Positions 34,691 to 46,464 are shown, counted from the stretch's first letter. The stretch: DNA of 64,000 nucleotides from Dysidea avara (GCF_963678975.1 NC_089272.1:8662408-8726407), one strand, 5' to 3'. Made by a program: numbers and translations. Notes: generated from the letters alone by a model not told the origin.

Positions 34691-36153
34691 AAAGTACATT
34701 AAAATCCTTAAATAGCTCACTAGTGACAAACTAGGAGAATGCTAGTATATACTCTTTTATAGATATTTAACACCTAGGATAACATGTTTATTCATATTCA
34801 CTGGGGTTTTTTTTTGTAAAACTAACTTGTAAACTTTTATTCCCTCTTGAAACATGTTTCATCTGTGTCCCTCCTTTGCTACCATTTTAACTAACACATG
34901 CTACTTGGCACATCATTCTTGTTTATTGATGCCAATGTATGCTGCTCCATTTAATCAGACATTAATTTAAATAGGTATTGCCCATCAAGTGTGGTATGCT
35001 CATGATGCTGCTGCCAACACAGTAGTGTTAATACATCAGTTTATTTTATGTTATAGTTCCCATCCTCTTAATGTAAGTTGTTTTGCACTATGGGGTATCA
35101 GAGTTGAAATTCATACAACTCAGATATTTGATGAGCAGTGTAATCTATCAAAGGAACATTAAAATTGTATTATAAAATCGTTGCTCTTATTTCTTATGTC
35201 AAACCAGCAAAAACTTTTGCCTATTGAGGTATCCATCATTAAAAGAACTGCTTAAAAATGTCTTACTCATGCATGCTGAGAATCATTTCAACCTACAATT
35301 CTATGCAGATGTTTGTGAAAGTATTATGTGTAGTTTGTATGCAGTACAGTATGTTCATGTGTTCACACTGCTCTATATGATGTGTTCAATCCGACCCTCC
35401 CTCTATTATTATTTTGAACTCTTGGTTCATCTGTGTGACAATAATGCTGCAATAAAACACAACAAAACAGTATGTGATTCTCTGCTTTGATTGATTTATG
35501 AAGAAAATGCTTGTAATCAGTAGTTCATGGTTATTTAACTGTGTTGCTAAACACATGTACACAGAGGTGTAGCCAGAACCCGGGACACCTGGGCCCAGCC
35601 CTGGGAATATTATTCGAGATACTCTTCAAAATCGAGATACTCTATTAGAGCAGTCACACGAAGCAGTGTAGCAACAAGCTACATGATATAAGGAGATAAT
35701 ATTATAGTTGGTGGAGGGCAGCTGTTGTGAACAGGTAATCACCTTTTTTTTTCTTCCCCTTACAGCTAAGCTAGGCCCTGGCATCACCAAAAGTCTGGCT
35801 AAGCCCTGGCATGTACATACATTTTTCAAGTTTTACCTGTGCCATATTGTATTATGTAATGCTTTATGAAGAGTTGTAGTTGTTTATGTGTGATTATTTG
35901 TGACTGAATTTTTGAAAATTGCCCATATGGGCATATTTGCTGTTTGACAGCTAAATTATTTAACTTCTAAATAGAGCATTCAATATGCATTTCTGCCAAC
36001 TTATGGATTGAATAATCCATTTATACCTTGAATAATTGAATTATGTACTAGACAAACTTTGAAAAACATCTTTTTGCCATGAAAATTTCAATTATTTCAT
36101 TCATGACAATTTTCCAAAATTCAGTTGCATTTCGCTTATTGTTTATTTGAGCC
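34691..36153. other. Intergenic or intronic
   Basis: No supported gene. It contains a double dispersed motif at 35612-35652 and an ACACCTGGGCCCAG stretch at 35585-35600 that may be a MITE remnant. Confidence 0.35.
35612..35656 (+). repeat. Dispersed motif, double copy
   Basis: GAGATACTCTTCAAAATC followed by GAGATACTCTATTAGAGC and CAGTCAC. The first copy is partial. Confidence 0.7.
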
Positions 36154-36406
36154 TATATGTGACTGGATTTTCAAAAAGGTACCTTTTTCTCACACACAAT
36201 TTGACCCATTATTTGAGCTTTGAAGCTTTATAACTTTTTGATCATTTCGCATAATTGCCTGAAATGGTAGCTACAGTGTCTGGCAGCATTTTGATACTAA
36301 GAGCAATTTAATCAGCATAAGGAGTCAAGTTAAGTGTTACATCATTTTATTTGCTAGTATGTAAAATGTGTGGAAAAGGTGCCTTTTCACAAATCCAGTC
36401 ACATAT
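36154..36406. mobile_element. MITE of the TATGTGACTGGATTT family, diverged copy
   Basis: Ends TATATGTGACTGGATTTTC and CACAAATCCAGTCACATAT. The interior is similar to the copy at 47386-47637 (AAAGGTACCTTTT near the left end). Length ~253. Confidence 0.7.
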
Positions 36407-36507
36407 ACATTATCTATCATATCAAAGTATGAACTAGTAAACATATTCATCTCTTTGTGTAGTACATACTATTGTTTATCTCGGTTCTACATAATATGAA
36501 TTTACAG

Positions 36508-37249
36508 AATCAGCAAAATTAAATGCTGTTCACATGGATGATAAAGAAGACTATGTTATGGTAGATATCCATTCTTGTAGTGACATGAACAATGGATCCA
36601 ATAATACGACCAGTAAGAATTCTAGTATATGTATAATTATATTATAGGACTCAAACTAATACTACAAGTACTCAAGTATGCATTAAGGATTTTGGTGCTT
36701 AAACTGATACTTGAGTACTCGTTGAGATCACGTGACCTAGCACATGTTTTGCCATCAGGGAGTGGCACAATGAAGGCTATAGAGTTTGATTGGAATAATT
36801 TGTTGTCAGGAACACTAACATCAGTACTTTAATATAGTGTGTGTGTCATTGCTGTTACTTGAAAAGCTGTAAACTGCTTAAGGTCAGTATAAAAATATGC
36901 TAAATCGGTATGATTACAAGTAGCTAGACTAACCGTGAGTACTCGATCATTAACTCTAGAGAATACTCGAATACTAAAATATCATGATCATTTTCATCCT
37001 TATTAAATATTATACTGCATGCTTATTTCTTTTGTATAGCTATCAATAAAAATGAGTAGAACAATAACTTCTAATAGCCCAGTCAGTATAATGTACTCAA
37101 ACTATAAGCATCCATAAGCTAGTATATATACGTAGCAGTTAAATATATAATATGATAGGGTTCTTAATGTATGGACTCCTATAAGTATTCTCATTATATA
37201 ACTACACTATAATGCAGGGGCGGATGCAAAGGGGATCAAGGGAGCTATC

Positions 37250-37281
<32 letters not shown>

Positions 37282-38454
37282 TTTTAGTATACCAAGATCG
37301 AGATACTCTAATAAGCAATCACAGTATTAGAGCAGTGTGTAGTGAGCTATTTAAGGATTTTTTTTGTACTTTATCAGGGATAAATGCGTAGTTGTAGTTG
37401 GTGATCATGAGGTGGGCAGCTATTGTCAGCTGGCTGTGACCTTTTATTTATTTATTTTATTATTTTGGTCTCACCTTGCCAAACTAGAGACAATGTAGTG
37501 CCTCAGTTCATTTTTACCCCCCTTTTCCATAAGTCTGGATCCACCCCTGCTATAATGTACAAGGAATATTAAGTAAATTCCTGGCCATGTAGATGTCATA
37601 AGGAAGAAAATCCATCCCTCCTGGAGGAGACTGAGTGTGGCACTCGACTAGACATTGGGTGGCCTGCAGTTCAAATCCTGGGGTAGGAGGGATTTTTTTC
37701 CTGTCTTTGGCCCTTTACTGTTTCACCTTATTGTTAGCTAAGTTAAGTAGTCATTACAAAAGTCTCCAGTTCCTGTTAGGATAATCCAAAGGCTGCAGTA
37801 CATGTTGCAGTCAGACCTTTAGTGCTGGACACTGTAAAGTACTAATAAGAATAAATGCTTAGGTTTAAAGGAAGAAAATCTGTCCTTCCTGGAGGAGACT
37901 GAATGTGGCACTCGACTAGACATTGGGTGGCCTGCAGTTCGAATTCTGGGGTAGGATGGATTTTTTTTCCTTTCTTTGGCCCTTTTCTGTTTCACTTTAT
38001 TGTTAGCTAAGTTAAGTCATTACAATTAAAAGTCTCCAGTTCCTGTTAGGTTAGGATAATCCAAAGACTGCAGCACATGTTGCTGTCAGAACTTCAGTGC
38101 TGGACACTGTCAAGTACTAATAAGAATAAGATATTGATGCCCATAATTTTTACTGTATCGTTAGTTGGGATTATAGTACACTCTTTTTAATTTTTAACGT
38201 TTTAAAACTTTTATTAGCACTTAATAGTGGTACTCCTCCAATACCAAGCTACTAATAAAACTGTTATTGAAATACTTATCCATGAAATAAATCTACACTT
38301 TATAAGTACAATTTCTAATACTTGTTTTTGTATATTTTAGCTTTATCTACCTGTGATCCTAATTCTTGTCAGAGTGAAGGTGCTTGCAGTGATGTAGTCA
38401 ACTCATTAACATGTGATCAGTCCCTTGATATTACTGGTGCAATATGTGATACAA
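36508..38454 (+). CDS. Two internal exons of a gene with an EGF-like module, partial
   Basis: Exon 36508-36612 (after TTTACAG, before GTAAGA) and exon 38341-38454 (after TATATTTTAG, before GTGAGT) are each open in one frame. Both start with two bases and end with one base of a split codon, so both are phase 1-1 and join cleanly. The second reads CDPNSCQSEGACSD, VVNSLTC and GAICDT, which fits an EGF-like domain with one of the six cysteines absent. The first is acidic and has no known domain. Phase 1-1 exons are typical of shuffled extracellular modules, so a secreted or membrane protein is likely. The intron holds a hAT MITE and a duplicated SINE-like unit. Other exons were not found; the candidate start at 32132 has the right phase. 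Confidence 0.45.
37215..37549. mobile_element. hAT MITE with CAGGGGCGGAT ends, complete
   Basis: 335 bases. The left end is CAGGGGCGGATGCAAAGG and the right end is AAGTCTGGATCCACCCCTG. A perfect 8-bp duplication CTATAATG lies at 37207-37214 and 37550-37557. It holds a 20-C/10-A run at about 37250-37280 and one dispersed motif at 37293-37321. Confidence 0.9.
37598..38130 (+). repeat. SINE-like unit, tandem duplicate (period ~272)
   Basis: Two copies beginning AGGAAGAAAATC at 37598 and 37870. Each has GGAGACTGAGTGTGGCACTC and CCTGCAGTTCAAATCCTGG (second copy GTTCGAATTC), resembling A and B boxes of a tRNA-derived head. Each ends with CTTTAGTGCTGGACACTG-like sequence and AATAAGAATAA. That 3' phrase also occurs at about 43500. 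Confidence 0.6.
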
Positions 38455-39035
38455 GTGAGTATGAATGTTTTATGTTGTAAGCTTCATATTGATATACAGT
38501 ATAATACTTTGGCCTGTACCAATGTATATATAGCTTAGTCTGAGTTTGACCTTATTGTACATTTATATGGCAACCTGCAGGGAAGAATTCAGAATAGCAT
38601 CGTACAGTAGTAAGCACAACTTGATGTATTCATAGTTATGGTTGTAATTGTAAACATTTACACTTGGGTCTGTCATGCTGTGTTGTACTAAAATTACGAA
38701 CACTATGAATATACCTATGTTGCGTATTTGTTTGCATGTAGCAGATTGACAATGTATTGTCTATTTTGTTTAGCTATTAAACTTACACAAGTGCATGGTT
38801 TAGGTATTGGAAAACATCAAGTCTGTTTGTACAGTTTTTAAGAAACAGTTAATGCTAGGCAGGAGTCTATTATGCTTATTGAGCTTTCAATATTATTCTT
38901 TCTGGAAAATCTTTTTAAATTTACCTATTCCAAAAATTATTTCTAAAATTTGTGCAAAAACAAGCATATTAGTTAGAGTTTTACCTAAGTTACTGCTATA
39001 TTAGAATTACAGACTCGAAGTTGACTATAGTATAA

Positions 39036-39087
39036 ATGACTGCTCTATTGGGGTAAGTAACTGCTCTATTAGAGTATCTTGATCTTT
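39036..39087 (-). repeat. Dispersed motif, double copy
   Basis: GACTGCTCTATTGGGGTAAG, then AACTGCTCTATTAGAGTATC and TTGATCTT, in the same spacing as at 21670. Confidence 0.78.
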
Positions 39088-39615
39088 TCAACCATTTTTA
39101 TGCTTGCACTGTCTCAGTATTTATCCAAAAGATTTTTGTATCACACTGCAAGAAAAACTTATAATTTTATTCCTAGAACTCATCCAATTATTCTGGAATA
39201 TTCCCGAATTCCTTCCACTACCTATTATTCCCAAAATTATTACAGCATAATAGATGTGTCCCTAGTTAGCGCTTGTTGTGCCATATAAATAAACTGTAAG
39301 TAATACAGTATAGTGTCTTGTAGGATGGCATTGTTCTTACATTGGTGGTGCTATATGTAGTTACGTAGATAAACGCAATTTACAGTAACTGTACTACAAC
39401 GTGAATGGGGCTTACTTTCAGTTGTACACATGTTTTGCCATTATTTATTGATAAAAGTAATTCATTTACTGTAACATTTGGCTAAATGTTTAACGTTGAT
39501 GCTATAACAGTAGCTCACATGCAGTAGGATGTAGGGAAGCAGCCACACAGCCTGTTAGTAACTGACTTTTAACACTAAACTTGCTGATTTTATGTGTGTA
39601 TGTAATATATATGAA

Positions 39616-39719
39616 ATAGTTATACCACGGGCACGAGTGCTTTGCCTGATATATACACACAAGCCCAGGCCCGAGGGCGTATATACAGGCAAAACACAAG
39701 TTCCCGTGGTATAACTAAT
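39616..39719. repeat. Short hairpin MITE (TTATACCACGGG ends)
   Basis: The ends ATAGTTATACCACGGGCACG and CGTGGTATAACTAAT are complementary over most of ~45 bases per arm, around a CCCAGGCCCGAGGG centre. Confidence 0.7.
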
Positions 39720-40863
39720 ATGTTCTACTTTAGCATGCAGACTTGCCTAATTGGCAAAATGTTTAGTTACTATACCCTTCTCTTATATAGGGAACTAAGT
39801 AGGCTGTGATTGTGGGATTGAATTTTGCCAAGAAAAAGTGATTGTGGGATTTAATTTTAATACATCAAACAGTTTGATTTTACTTTTGTTAATATAGCAA
39901 TGTTAAGAGACTAGTGTTAATTATGTTACTTTAATTACTACATTTACAAAAGCAAAAAACAAACTATAACTGTTGATGTATTATAATTAATTCCCACAAT
40001 CACAGCTTGTTTGGCAAAATTCAAACCCACAATCACAACTTGCTTGCTTCCCTATATATGAGAAGAGAGATAAAGTATAACAACAAAGAAATCTAATGAT
40101 TTCTGGATATAGTGTGCACTCCTATTAGTCTGGTAGATATAACTGAAAAAAGGGGTGAACCCAGAAAAAATTCGAAGAAAGCTGATTTTGGTATCATTAG
40201 AAAGCAAGTTTTTCATAGAATAACATAAGTGTGGAAAATTTTTTATGGCCAATTTAGTGTTGAGGCATATGCGACTGGATTCAGGAAAGTGGATCTTCCA
40301 TACATATGTATCGTATCCAATTTACCAACTTTAACAACTCATAATTTCAGATTGGAAAATGGTATTGACTGGAAATTTGATCAGTAGTGAGCACCAGCAT
40401 CACTTATTAGGTGGAGAAAATTTCAGATTAATATTCAACTTGAACACTAAGTTGTGGTTTCTCAATCGGATGCATTTGCAAACCTATTTTTGCAAATCTG
40501 GTAATTTGTGACCAACAAAATGTGTTATCCTTATTTCATAAGAAACAGTTTCCTTAGCACTTCTGCAACTCTCTCCTCCACATTTTGCAACACACTAATA
40601 ATCCATGTTTGCAACAAGAGCATAATATTGTTTAGCTACCACATGGATTTGCAGTGGAAAGCTGGAATTTATATTGTACAAAATTAATATGTATGATCTA
40701 TGGGACTGGTCCCGTGTCTATCATCATTGGTTGCAGCCTTAATCCTTCTAGTTTCCAGCCCCATATTAAGTTCCCTCCAATGAATAACTTCTTGCACCAA
40801 CTAAAACCATTGATTCTGAAAACTCCATCCAACTGCAAGCCAGGGTTAGCACACTTTCACAGC

Positions 40864-41340
40864 TCATATGTGTAATAACTTTCTGATGCCACCATTTCCA
40901 TGTACTTTGTTTGTGTACCTGAGACTCCTCAATGAATCAGACTGATTCCCATCAAACCCCAACCTTTTCAACATGTGCAACTGTTGCATTATAGAATCCA
41001 TCATTAACTTTTCAATCGTTTGCACATCATATGATTGCTGATTAGGCCGACTATACCTATTCAAATGTTGCAAACATTGTATCACAGTCACCCCAGGCAT
41101 GTGAAAAGAGGACCTACATATGTGCCCAATAACGTCATCATTTTTCCAAATCTTCAAATGTTTTACAACCTCTGAATGAAAAGAGATACGTACTTGTCAT
41201 GTTCTGCTCCCAGCATGCACCAGTAGCACAAGAACTTCATTGTTGTCAGCAACTACTACATCCACTCTACTTCCTTCAACTGAAGTGCGCATTGGACCAT
41301 CAGTATGTCAGAATCTCCATGTGTACAATCAGTGTGTAGG
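40864..41340 (-). pseudogene. Gene relic in the left palindrome arm
   Basis: The minus strand carries VVVADNNEVLVLLVHAG, then KNDDVIGHICRSSFHMPGVT and VIQCLQHLNRY, with stops between the pieces. It is the same sequence as the relic in the right arm, see 41480. Confidence 0.5.
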
Positions 41341-41479
41341 GCTGTCAGCATCTCCAGGTATGTTATGGTATGTGCAGGTGCAGATATTAAGTCAAGTAAA
41401 TCTATGGAAGCATAGAAAAGTCAGGAAGCTTTCTTGCAAATGAAAAGAGCAAACATCCCAATATCTGAGAGATGATGAC

Positions 41480-42150
41480 CAGGTTGTGCATCAGAGTAAT
41501 TTGGATGCTGACACACTGATAGTTCAATGTGCACTTCAATTTGCAATTGAAGGAAGTAAAGTGTGTTGTAGCTGATGACACTGATGTTCTTGTCCTCCTG
41601 CATGGTGCACCAGAGCATAGCAAGTATATATTTTCTTTCAGAGGTTGGGAAACATTTGAGCATTAGAAAATCAATGACATTATTGGGCACATAGGTCCTA
41701 TTGTAACGTCATAATTACATCTTCTCTTTTCGCATGCTTGCATGGAGTGGCTGTGATACAACATCTGCAACATTTGAACAGGGTAAAGTTGGCCTAATCA
41801 AGAAGAAAATGATGTGCAGATGATTGCAAGAGCAACGCACTTTCACAACTTGTATGTGCATCTACAAGCTATTCATTAGAAGGAACTTAATGACTAATTT
41901 GATCCATTACCATAATGGAGCTGGAAACTAGAAGGATTGAGGCTGTATGCAATTGATGATAACAGATATGGGACTAGCACCAGAAGTCTTAACTTAAATT
42001 TGTACAATATAAATGCAAGCTTTCTACTGCAAATCCATGTGGTAACTATGTTATGCTCTCAGTGTAATCATGGATTAAAGTATGTTGCAGCATGTGGCAG
42101 TTGCAGGGCATAGAGTTGCAGAAGTGCTGAGGAAACTGTTTACAATAATC
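41480..42150 (+). pseudogene. Gene relic in the right palindrome arm (VVADDTDVLVLL family)
   Basis: In broken frames: LDADTLIVQCALQFA, VVADDTDVLVLLHGAPEHS, INDIIGHIGPIVTS, LLFSHACMEWL (from an ancestral HAWSGCDT-like motif) and FEQGK-like GKVG. The order of an acidic VVADDTDVLVLL motif, then a helix, then an HAxxGCDT-like motif recalls a family often found near mobile elements in invertebrate genomes, possibly a PIN/FEN-like nuclease. I recall the pattern but not a certain name. Several stops, no function. Confidence 0.45.
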
Positions 42151-42690
42151 GTGACAAATATAATTGTTCGAACTTACATGATGATAGGCACCTTTTTATT
42201 TCTATTACCAGTCTTATTCCTATTTCATACAGCTGATATTGATTGCAATGAATTTCTTATGGGAAAATATTTTAAGGATGATATATACATTTTTGTTAGC
42301 CAAAAATGACCAGATTTGCAAAAATAGGTCTACCAAATGCATTTAATAAAGAGGTTAGTGTACAAGGTGAATATCAATCTGAAATTTTCTGCAACTAATA
42401 AGTGATGCTGGTGCTCACTGCTGATCAAATTTCAAGTCAATACCATTTCCAATCTGAAGTTATGAGTTGTAAAAATTGGTAAGTTGGATGTGTGTGGAAG
42501 ATCCACTTTCCTGAATCCAGTCACATATGCCTCAATACTAAATTGGCCATAAAACATTTTCTCCTAGGTGAATTTTAGAGGATTTTGGATATGTTATTCT
42601 ATGAAAAATTTGCTTTCTAATGATACCAAAATCAGCTTTCTTCGAATTTTTTCCAGGTCCAACCTTAAATCTACCGGACTAATAGGTGTG

Positions 42691-43559
42691 TAACGCACTG
42701 GCTTAATGAGATATACGCACTGGTACAGTGCGTATATCTCGTGAACTAGTGCAATATGTGATATATATGCACTGGCTTTCCTTTGATCTAAGGTGTGAAA
42801 GTGGTATATTAGAGCATTGGTACATGCCACCATTTCATATTCACAACAACATGAATCAACGCATTGGGATTGAAGCATTAAAGATCATGTCCTAAAGTAT
42901 AATGTAGCATGCATTGTGATATATTTTGCATGAACCTTATTCCACCATCATGCCAGCCTAATAATTAAAGTGATGTGAACATGACGGTTAGCTAAACAGC
43001 AGAACTGCATGTAAGCTAAACTAATAATTATCAAGACATGTGCAAATTATGTATCATGCAGGTACTGTAATAGTGTGGTCAACAAAGCGGAGTATTTAAA
43101 GCAGTACTATTTGTTGTAGCAAACAAATTAAGGTTTGAGCAAAACTAACTTAGCACACAGATGCACACTTCATGGCTAATTGTTTTTTAAAGTAGTTAAC
43201 ATCACAAAGGATTGGAGTTACAACTTGCTCAACTAGAACACATGGGGACAAACACACAGACAAACAAACGTGCACCCAAATGGCCTGCCCTATACCTATC
43301 AAATGTACTATTGTACTATATACTTTTCCAACAGTCCATACATGAGACAAAAAAAGTCGAGTTAAAGAAAGTATGCACCAAAAAGGTATATAAAACAGAT
43401 AAAAAGTTTTGTCACAGGCAGGATTTAAACTCTCACCCTACACAGCAGTAACCACAACAACTTTGCACATAGTATATTATACTATGCTAAATCACTGCTG
43501 TTAGACCTTTAGTGCTGGTCACTGCTAAACATAATGATTATTATATAATAACAACTACA
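42691..43559. other. Intergenic
   Basis: A small hairpin GAGATATACGCACTGG / AGTGCGTATATCTCG at 42709-42743. A CTTTAGTGCTGGTCACTG phrase at about 43508 is shared with the SINE-like units. No gene. Confidence 0.4.
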
Positions 43560-44205
43560 AAAAATTTGTGATGGCTTTCTTTCATAATGGAAATCATCCA
43601 TATTTTTCATAGTGGCTACTTTGATCGTAGAGGTGCTTTTGTACAGTTCTTGATTTGTAATACTATGTAACGAGTTGAACAGTGCTGACAATGAAGCATA
43701 ATGGATATTTCACTTTTCAGACGATAGTTGGTGTAATTGGGGCATGCCCATTTCTGATGTAGTAGCGTGGATTGCAGAGGTGTTTTTGGAACAGTTCTTG
43801 ATTCGTAATGCTGTGTAATGGGTCTAACATAGCAGACAATGAAGGTAATAGATACCTCACTTTTTAGATGATAATTGATAAAGCTGGGGCATGTGGTGAC
43901 ATTTTTAGCTCACCAGTCATAATTCATTAACAAACAAGTACACAATAAAATTGGAATTTTCAACTAGAGTAGGGACCATAGCACATCAATGAAAGTACTG
44001 AAACAAGCTGGAGTAGTGCATGATATTAAATCACAGCAAACACTTAGAAGTGTTATAATTATCCCTACTGTGCATTTTCGTTATGGTATATTGAGCACAG
44101 TAGGGATATAACACTTCTTATTGTCTTACTGTGTTTTAATATCATGGACTACTCCAGCTTGTTTTTATCGATGTGCTATTGTCCATACTCTAGTTGAAAA
44201 TTACC
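43560..44205. repeat. Dispersed repeat family S, copy 1, with inverted-repeat core 43937-44202
   Basis: The core has complementary ends: ATTGGAATTTTCAACTAGAG and CTCTAGTTGAAAATTACC, with GTAGGGATATAACACTTCTT in one arm and its complement in the other. Left of it a ~150-base unit (GTAGAGGTGCTTTTG... and GCAGAGGTGTTTTTG...) is duplicated. An inverted relative is at 58697-59105. No coding potential. Confidence 0.65.
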
Positions 44206-44486
44206 ACCAAATTGACACTGTCAACAATAGACACGGCTTCATTAAAAGTTTGGAAAAAAAGCTGTAATGGATAAATTGCACTTTTATGGCTTCCCCATAG
44301 GAATTTATGATGGAAATTTTGATTAGCCATAAGTCAAGCAGTACTACAAGTGAGCCAAATTTCAAGATCATGTGTAATTCCATTCATAATCACATAGTGG
44401 TTTAATTTGCCATACATTAGTCCCAATAGTAGGAGTGCAATTAATCCCAAATCGCACAGCCTTGTTTCTGTAATTGCACTGTAAAG

Positions 44487-44656
44487 TAGCCAATAAAACA
44501 GCAGAATAACAGAAGCCTTTTAAGTGCAACAAGAAAGTGATATAATGAATAGCCAATCAAATAAGCTGACAATAGAAGCCTTTTAAGTGCAACATGTGTA
44601 GATATTTTGAGTAGCCAATCAGAATTGCTGACAGGTGAAGCCTTTTAAGTGCAACA
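44487..44656 (+). repeat. ~63-bp tandem repeat, about 2.7 copies
   Basis: GAAGCCTTTTAAGTGCAAC at 44512, 44575 and 44637, each with TAGCCAATCA between. Periods 62-63. Confidence 0.85.
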
Positions 44657-44765
44657 ACAAATGATGTAATACAAAGAAGGATGATGTAATCACCTGGTAG
44701 AAGTTAATGGCCACATAGAACTGGATAGATGTGTACTACAAACCACGAAGGGTGGTCACTATGTG

Positions 44766-44920
44766 ATTAGTAGGCAATCACACGCATTTTCGTGCAATTA
44801 TGGAATAATTGTACTCGTAACAGCCAAAATTACACTCGGCTTCGCCTCGTGCAATTTTAACTGTTACTCGTACAATTATTCCCTAATTGCACTCAAATGT
44901 GTGTGATTACCTATACTAAT
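44766..44920. repeat. 155-bp hairpin MITE (ATTAGTAGGCAATCACAC ends)
   Basis: The arms ATTAGTAGGCAATCACACGC and GTGTGATTACCTATACTAAT are complementary, as are the inner parts TAATTGTACTCGTAACAG and CTGTTACTCGTACAATTA, around CACTCGGCTTCGCCTCGTG. Confidence 0.75.
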
Positions 44921-45174
44921 CATGAGTTATTAAACGTTTTTGAGCTCAACGTGAACATATTATAGATGACTGGCACATACTTCTGTGTCATATGGGTGGG
45001 GTGGACCAATATTAGTATGTCAAATGAAAGAGCAAAATAATATTGTAGACTACCCAATAATGGGGAAACAATAAAGCTATAAGTGTACCTGCATGATATG
45101 TACTTCCAAGCTTCTGTCCAAAATTGTGGGAAAAGCATGTGCAAGATGAAAAAATGATAGTCATTCCAAAACAG

Positions 45175-45335
45175 CTAAACTGAGAAAAGTTGCAGTCTTC
45201 AAATAACCAACCAGGGTTGATGGTGGCCAAGAAATAGCTGCAATATTTTTATTACAGTTTTAATAATGATATGTCTACACACTGTCATAATTACCAACTG
45301 ATATCATTCCAGCCATTTCTTGACTGCCACCATTA
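45175..45335. repeat. Decayed inverted pair related to module P
   Basis: GATGGTGGCCAAGAAATAGC and CAGCCATTTCTTGACTGCCA stand head to head ~60 bases apart, matching the arms at 2595-2920 in order but with many changes. Confidence 0.55.
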
Positions 45336-45474
45336 ATACAAGGGTTTAATGCTAGCTACATGTTTTGAATATCGCATCCTATCTTCACATTAAAGTCTTG
45401 GAATGGATGCATTTAACATAAAATAGAATAAGATTGGTTTTTACACAGCCAAATGTTGTGTTTTGTTAATAGCC

Positions 45475-46464
45475 ATGGATTCACTGATAGTTTCAGCTGG
45501 CACAGATTCTTTAGTTGTTGACCGTTCATCATTGCTATCCATACTTTCAGAAGATGAACAGCTGAGGTCATTCATGATTGAGAACTCTGTCATATTTCAA
45601 CAGATATCTCTTCAATTACACGATACTTTGATTGAATGTGGGAAAGTTTATGAAAGAGTTCAAGGAAAGCTTACACAGCTTGGTGACAAGTTACCTCAAG
45701 TGATTGAACAAGCTGAGTGCATCAAAACTTGCATTGACGAGTATCACAAAAATTCCACAAAGGCTAGCGTAGCTGGGTCATCAACAAGTATGGTTGGTGG
45801 AGCTCTTATGCTTGGCGGGCTTATTGGTGCTCCTTATACATTTGGTGCTAGCCTCGGTTTTACCTTCACCGGTGCACTATTGGCAGGTGCTGGTGGTGTA
45901 ACCACAGCAGGAGCTAAGATTTTCAATTATTTTCAGTCCAACAAAGGAAACAATGAAGTGCAAAAAATGGTTGAAGAGGTCAAAGTTCTATGCAAGGAAG
46001 CTCAGTCTGAGTATGAGGAGTTTCAAAGATGCTGTGAAAAGCTGGGAAATGAATCACTGAAAGTATGCCCAGCCTTACATGCCAAAACTAAAACAGAAAA
46101 GGCTTTCCTTGGTTTTAATATATTTGGGTTCTTCCATAACTCACCATCAACAGCTATTCACACAGCTTACGGCAGTAAGGTTGCCTTTGCTTTTGTCCAT
46201 GCTTTAGGTACTGCTGTATTTGGAAATGAATCTACTACCACAATGGCCACCTTTACTAATTTGGCCGTTGCAATGAAAACTATTGGTGGCACAGTCATAG
46301 TGGTTGGTGGTTTGATAATTAATTCTGTTGCTGTTGGATATGCTGCACATCAACTGGTTAGTGATGAAAAGTGTCCGACATCTGAAGGAATAGCAAAACA
46401 GATAGAAGAACTGAAACTATTGCAAAACAAGATTAAAGAGATTTTAACTGTATCTAGTTGTTAG
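45475..46464 (+). CDS. Apolipoprotein-L-like protein, 329 aa
   Basis: I chose ATG 45475 (MDSLIVSAG). It sits three bases after a TTTTGTTAATAG acceptor, so this is probably the last exon with the start codon at its beginning. Residues ~20-100 are helical and amphipathic. Around 105-150 comes a Gly/Ala-rich hydrophobic stretch (SMVGGALMLGGLIGAPYTFG, ASLGFTFTGALLAGAGG) typical of the membrane-inserting region of the APOL family, followed by a coiled-coil-like acidic helix (VQKMVEEVKVLCKEAQ). A second hydrophobic stretch (GGTVIVVGGLIINSVAVGYA) lies near 275-295, and the last 30 residues are again helical. Length fits APOL proteins. In vertebrates these act at intracellular membranes and in cell death or immunity; a role here is unknown. 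No disruption is seen. It could instead be another Gly-rich helical membrane family. Confidence 0.65.
   Translation: MDSLIVSAGTDSLVVDRSSLLSILSEDEQLRSFMIENSVIFQQISLQLHDTLIECGKVYERVQGKLTQLGDKLPQVIEQAECIKTCIDEYHKNSTKASVAGSSTSMVGGALMLGGLIGAPYTFGASLGFTFTGALLAGAGGVTTAGAKIFNYFQSNKGNNEVQKMVEEVKVLCKEAQSEYEEFQRCCEKLGNESLKVCPALHAKTKTEKAFLGFNIFGFFHNSPSTAIHTAYGSKVAFAFVHALGTAVFGNESTTTMATFTNLAVAMKTIGGTVIVVGGLIINSVAVGYAAHQLVSDEKCPTSEGIAKQIEELKLLQNKIKEILTVSSC

Larger units (their letters stand above)
38455..40104. other. Intergenic or intronic, with motif copies and a hairpin
   Basis: No further exon supported. It holds the double dispersed motif at 39036-39087 and a hairpin at 39616-39719. Confidence 0.35.
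40105..42690. repeat. 2.6-kb imperfect palindrome (arms ~1.2 kb)
   Basis: The left arm ~40105-41330 and right arm ~41460-42690 are reverse complements along their whole length, with differences and small indels. Matched landmarks: GAAAAAATTCGAAG (40169) with CTTCGAATTTTTTCC (42641); the MITE copies at 40266-40512 and 42303-42530; CCACATGGATTTGCAGT (40640) with GCAAATCCATGTGG (42028); and TTATTGGGCACAT in both arms near 41115 and 41678. The centre (~41330-41460) is unpaired. It looks like an inverted duplication including host or element coding sequence. Confidence 0.85.

Noticed and set aside
34976-35155. Exon-like open segment after TTAAATAG and before AATGTAAGT
   Set aside because: Poor acceptor and a phase that does not fit the neighbouring phase-1 exons. 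No domain.
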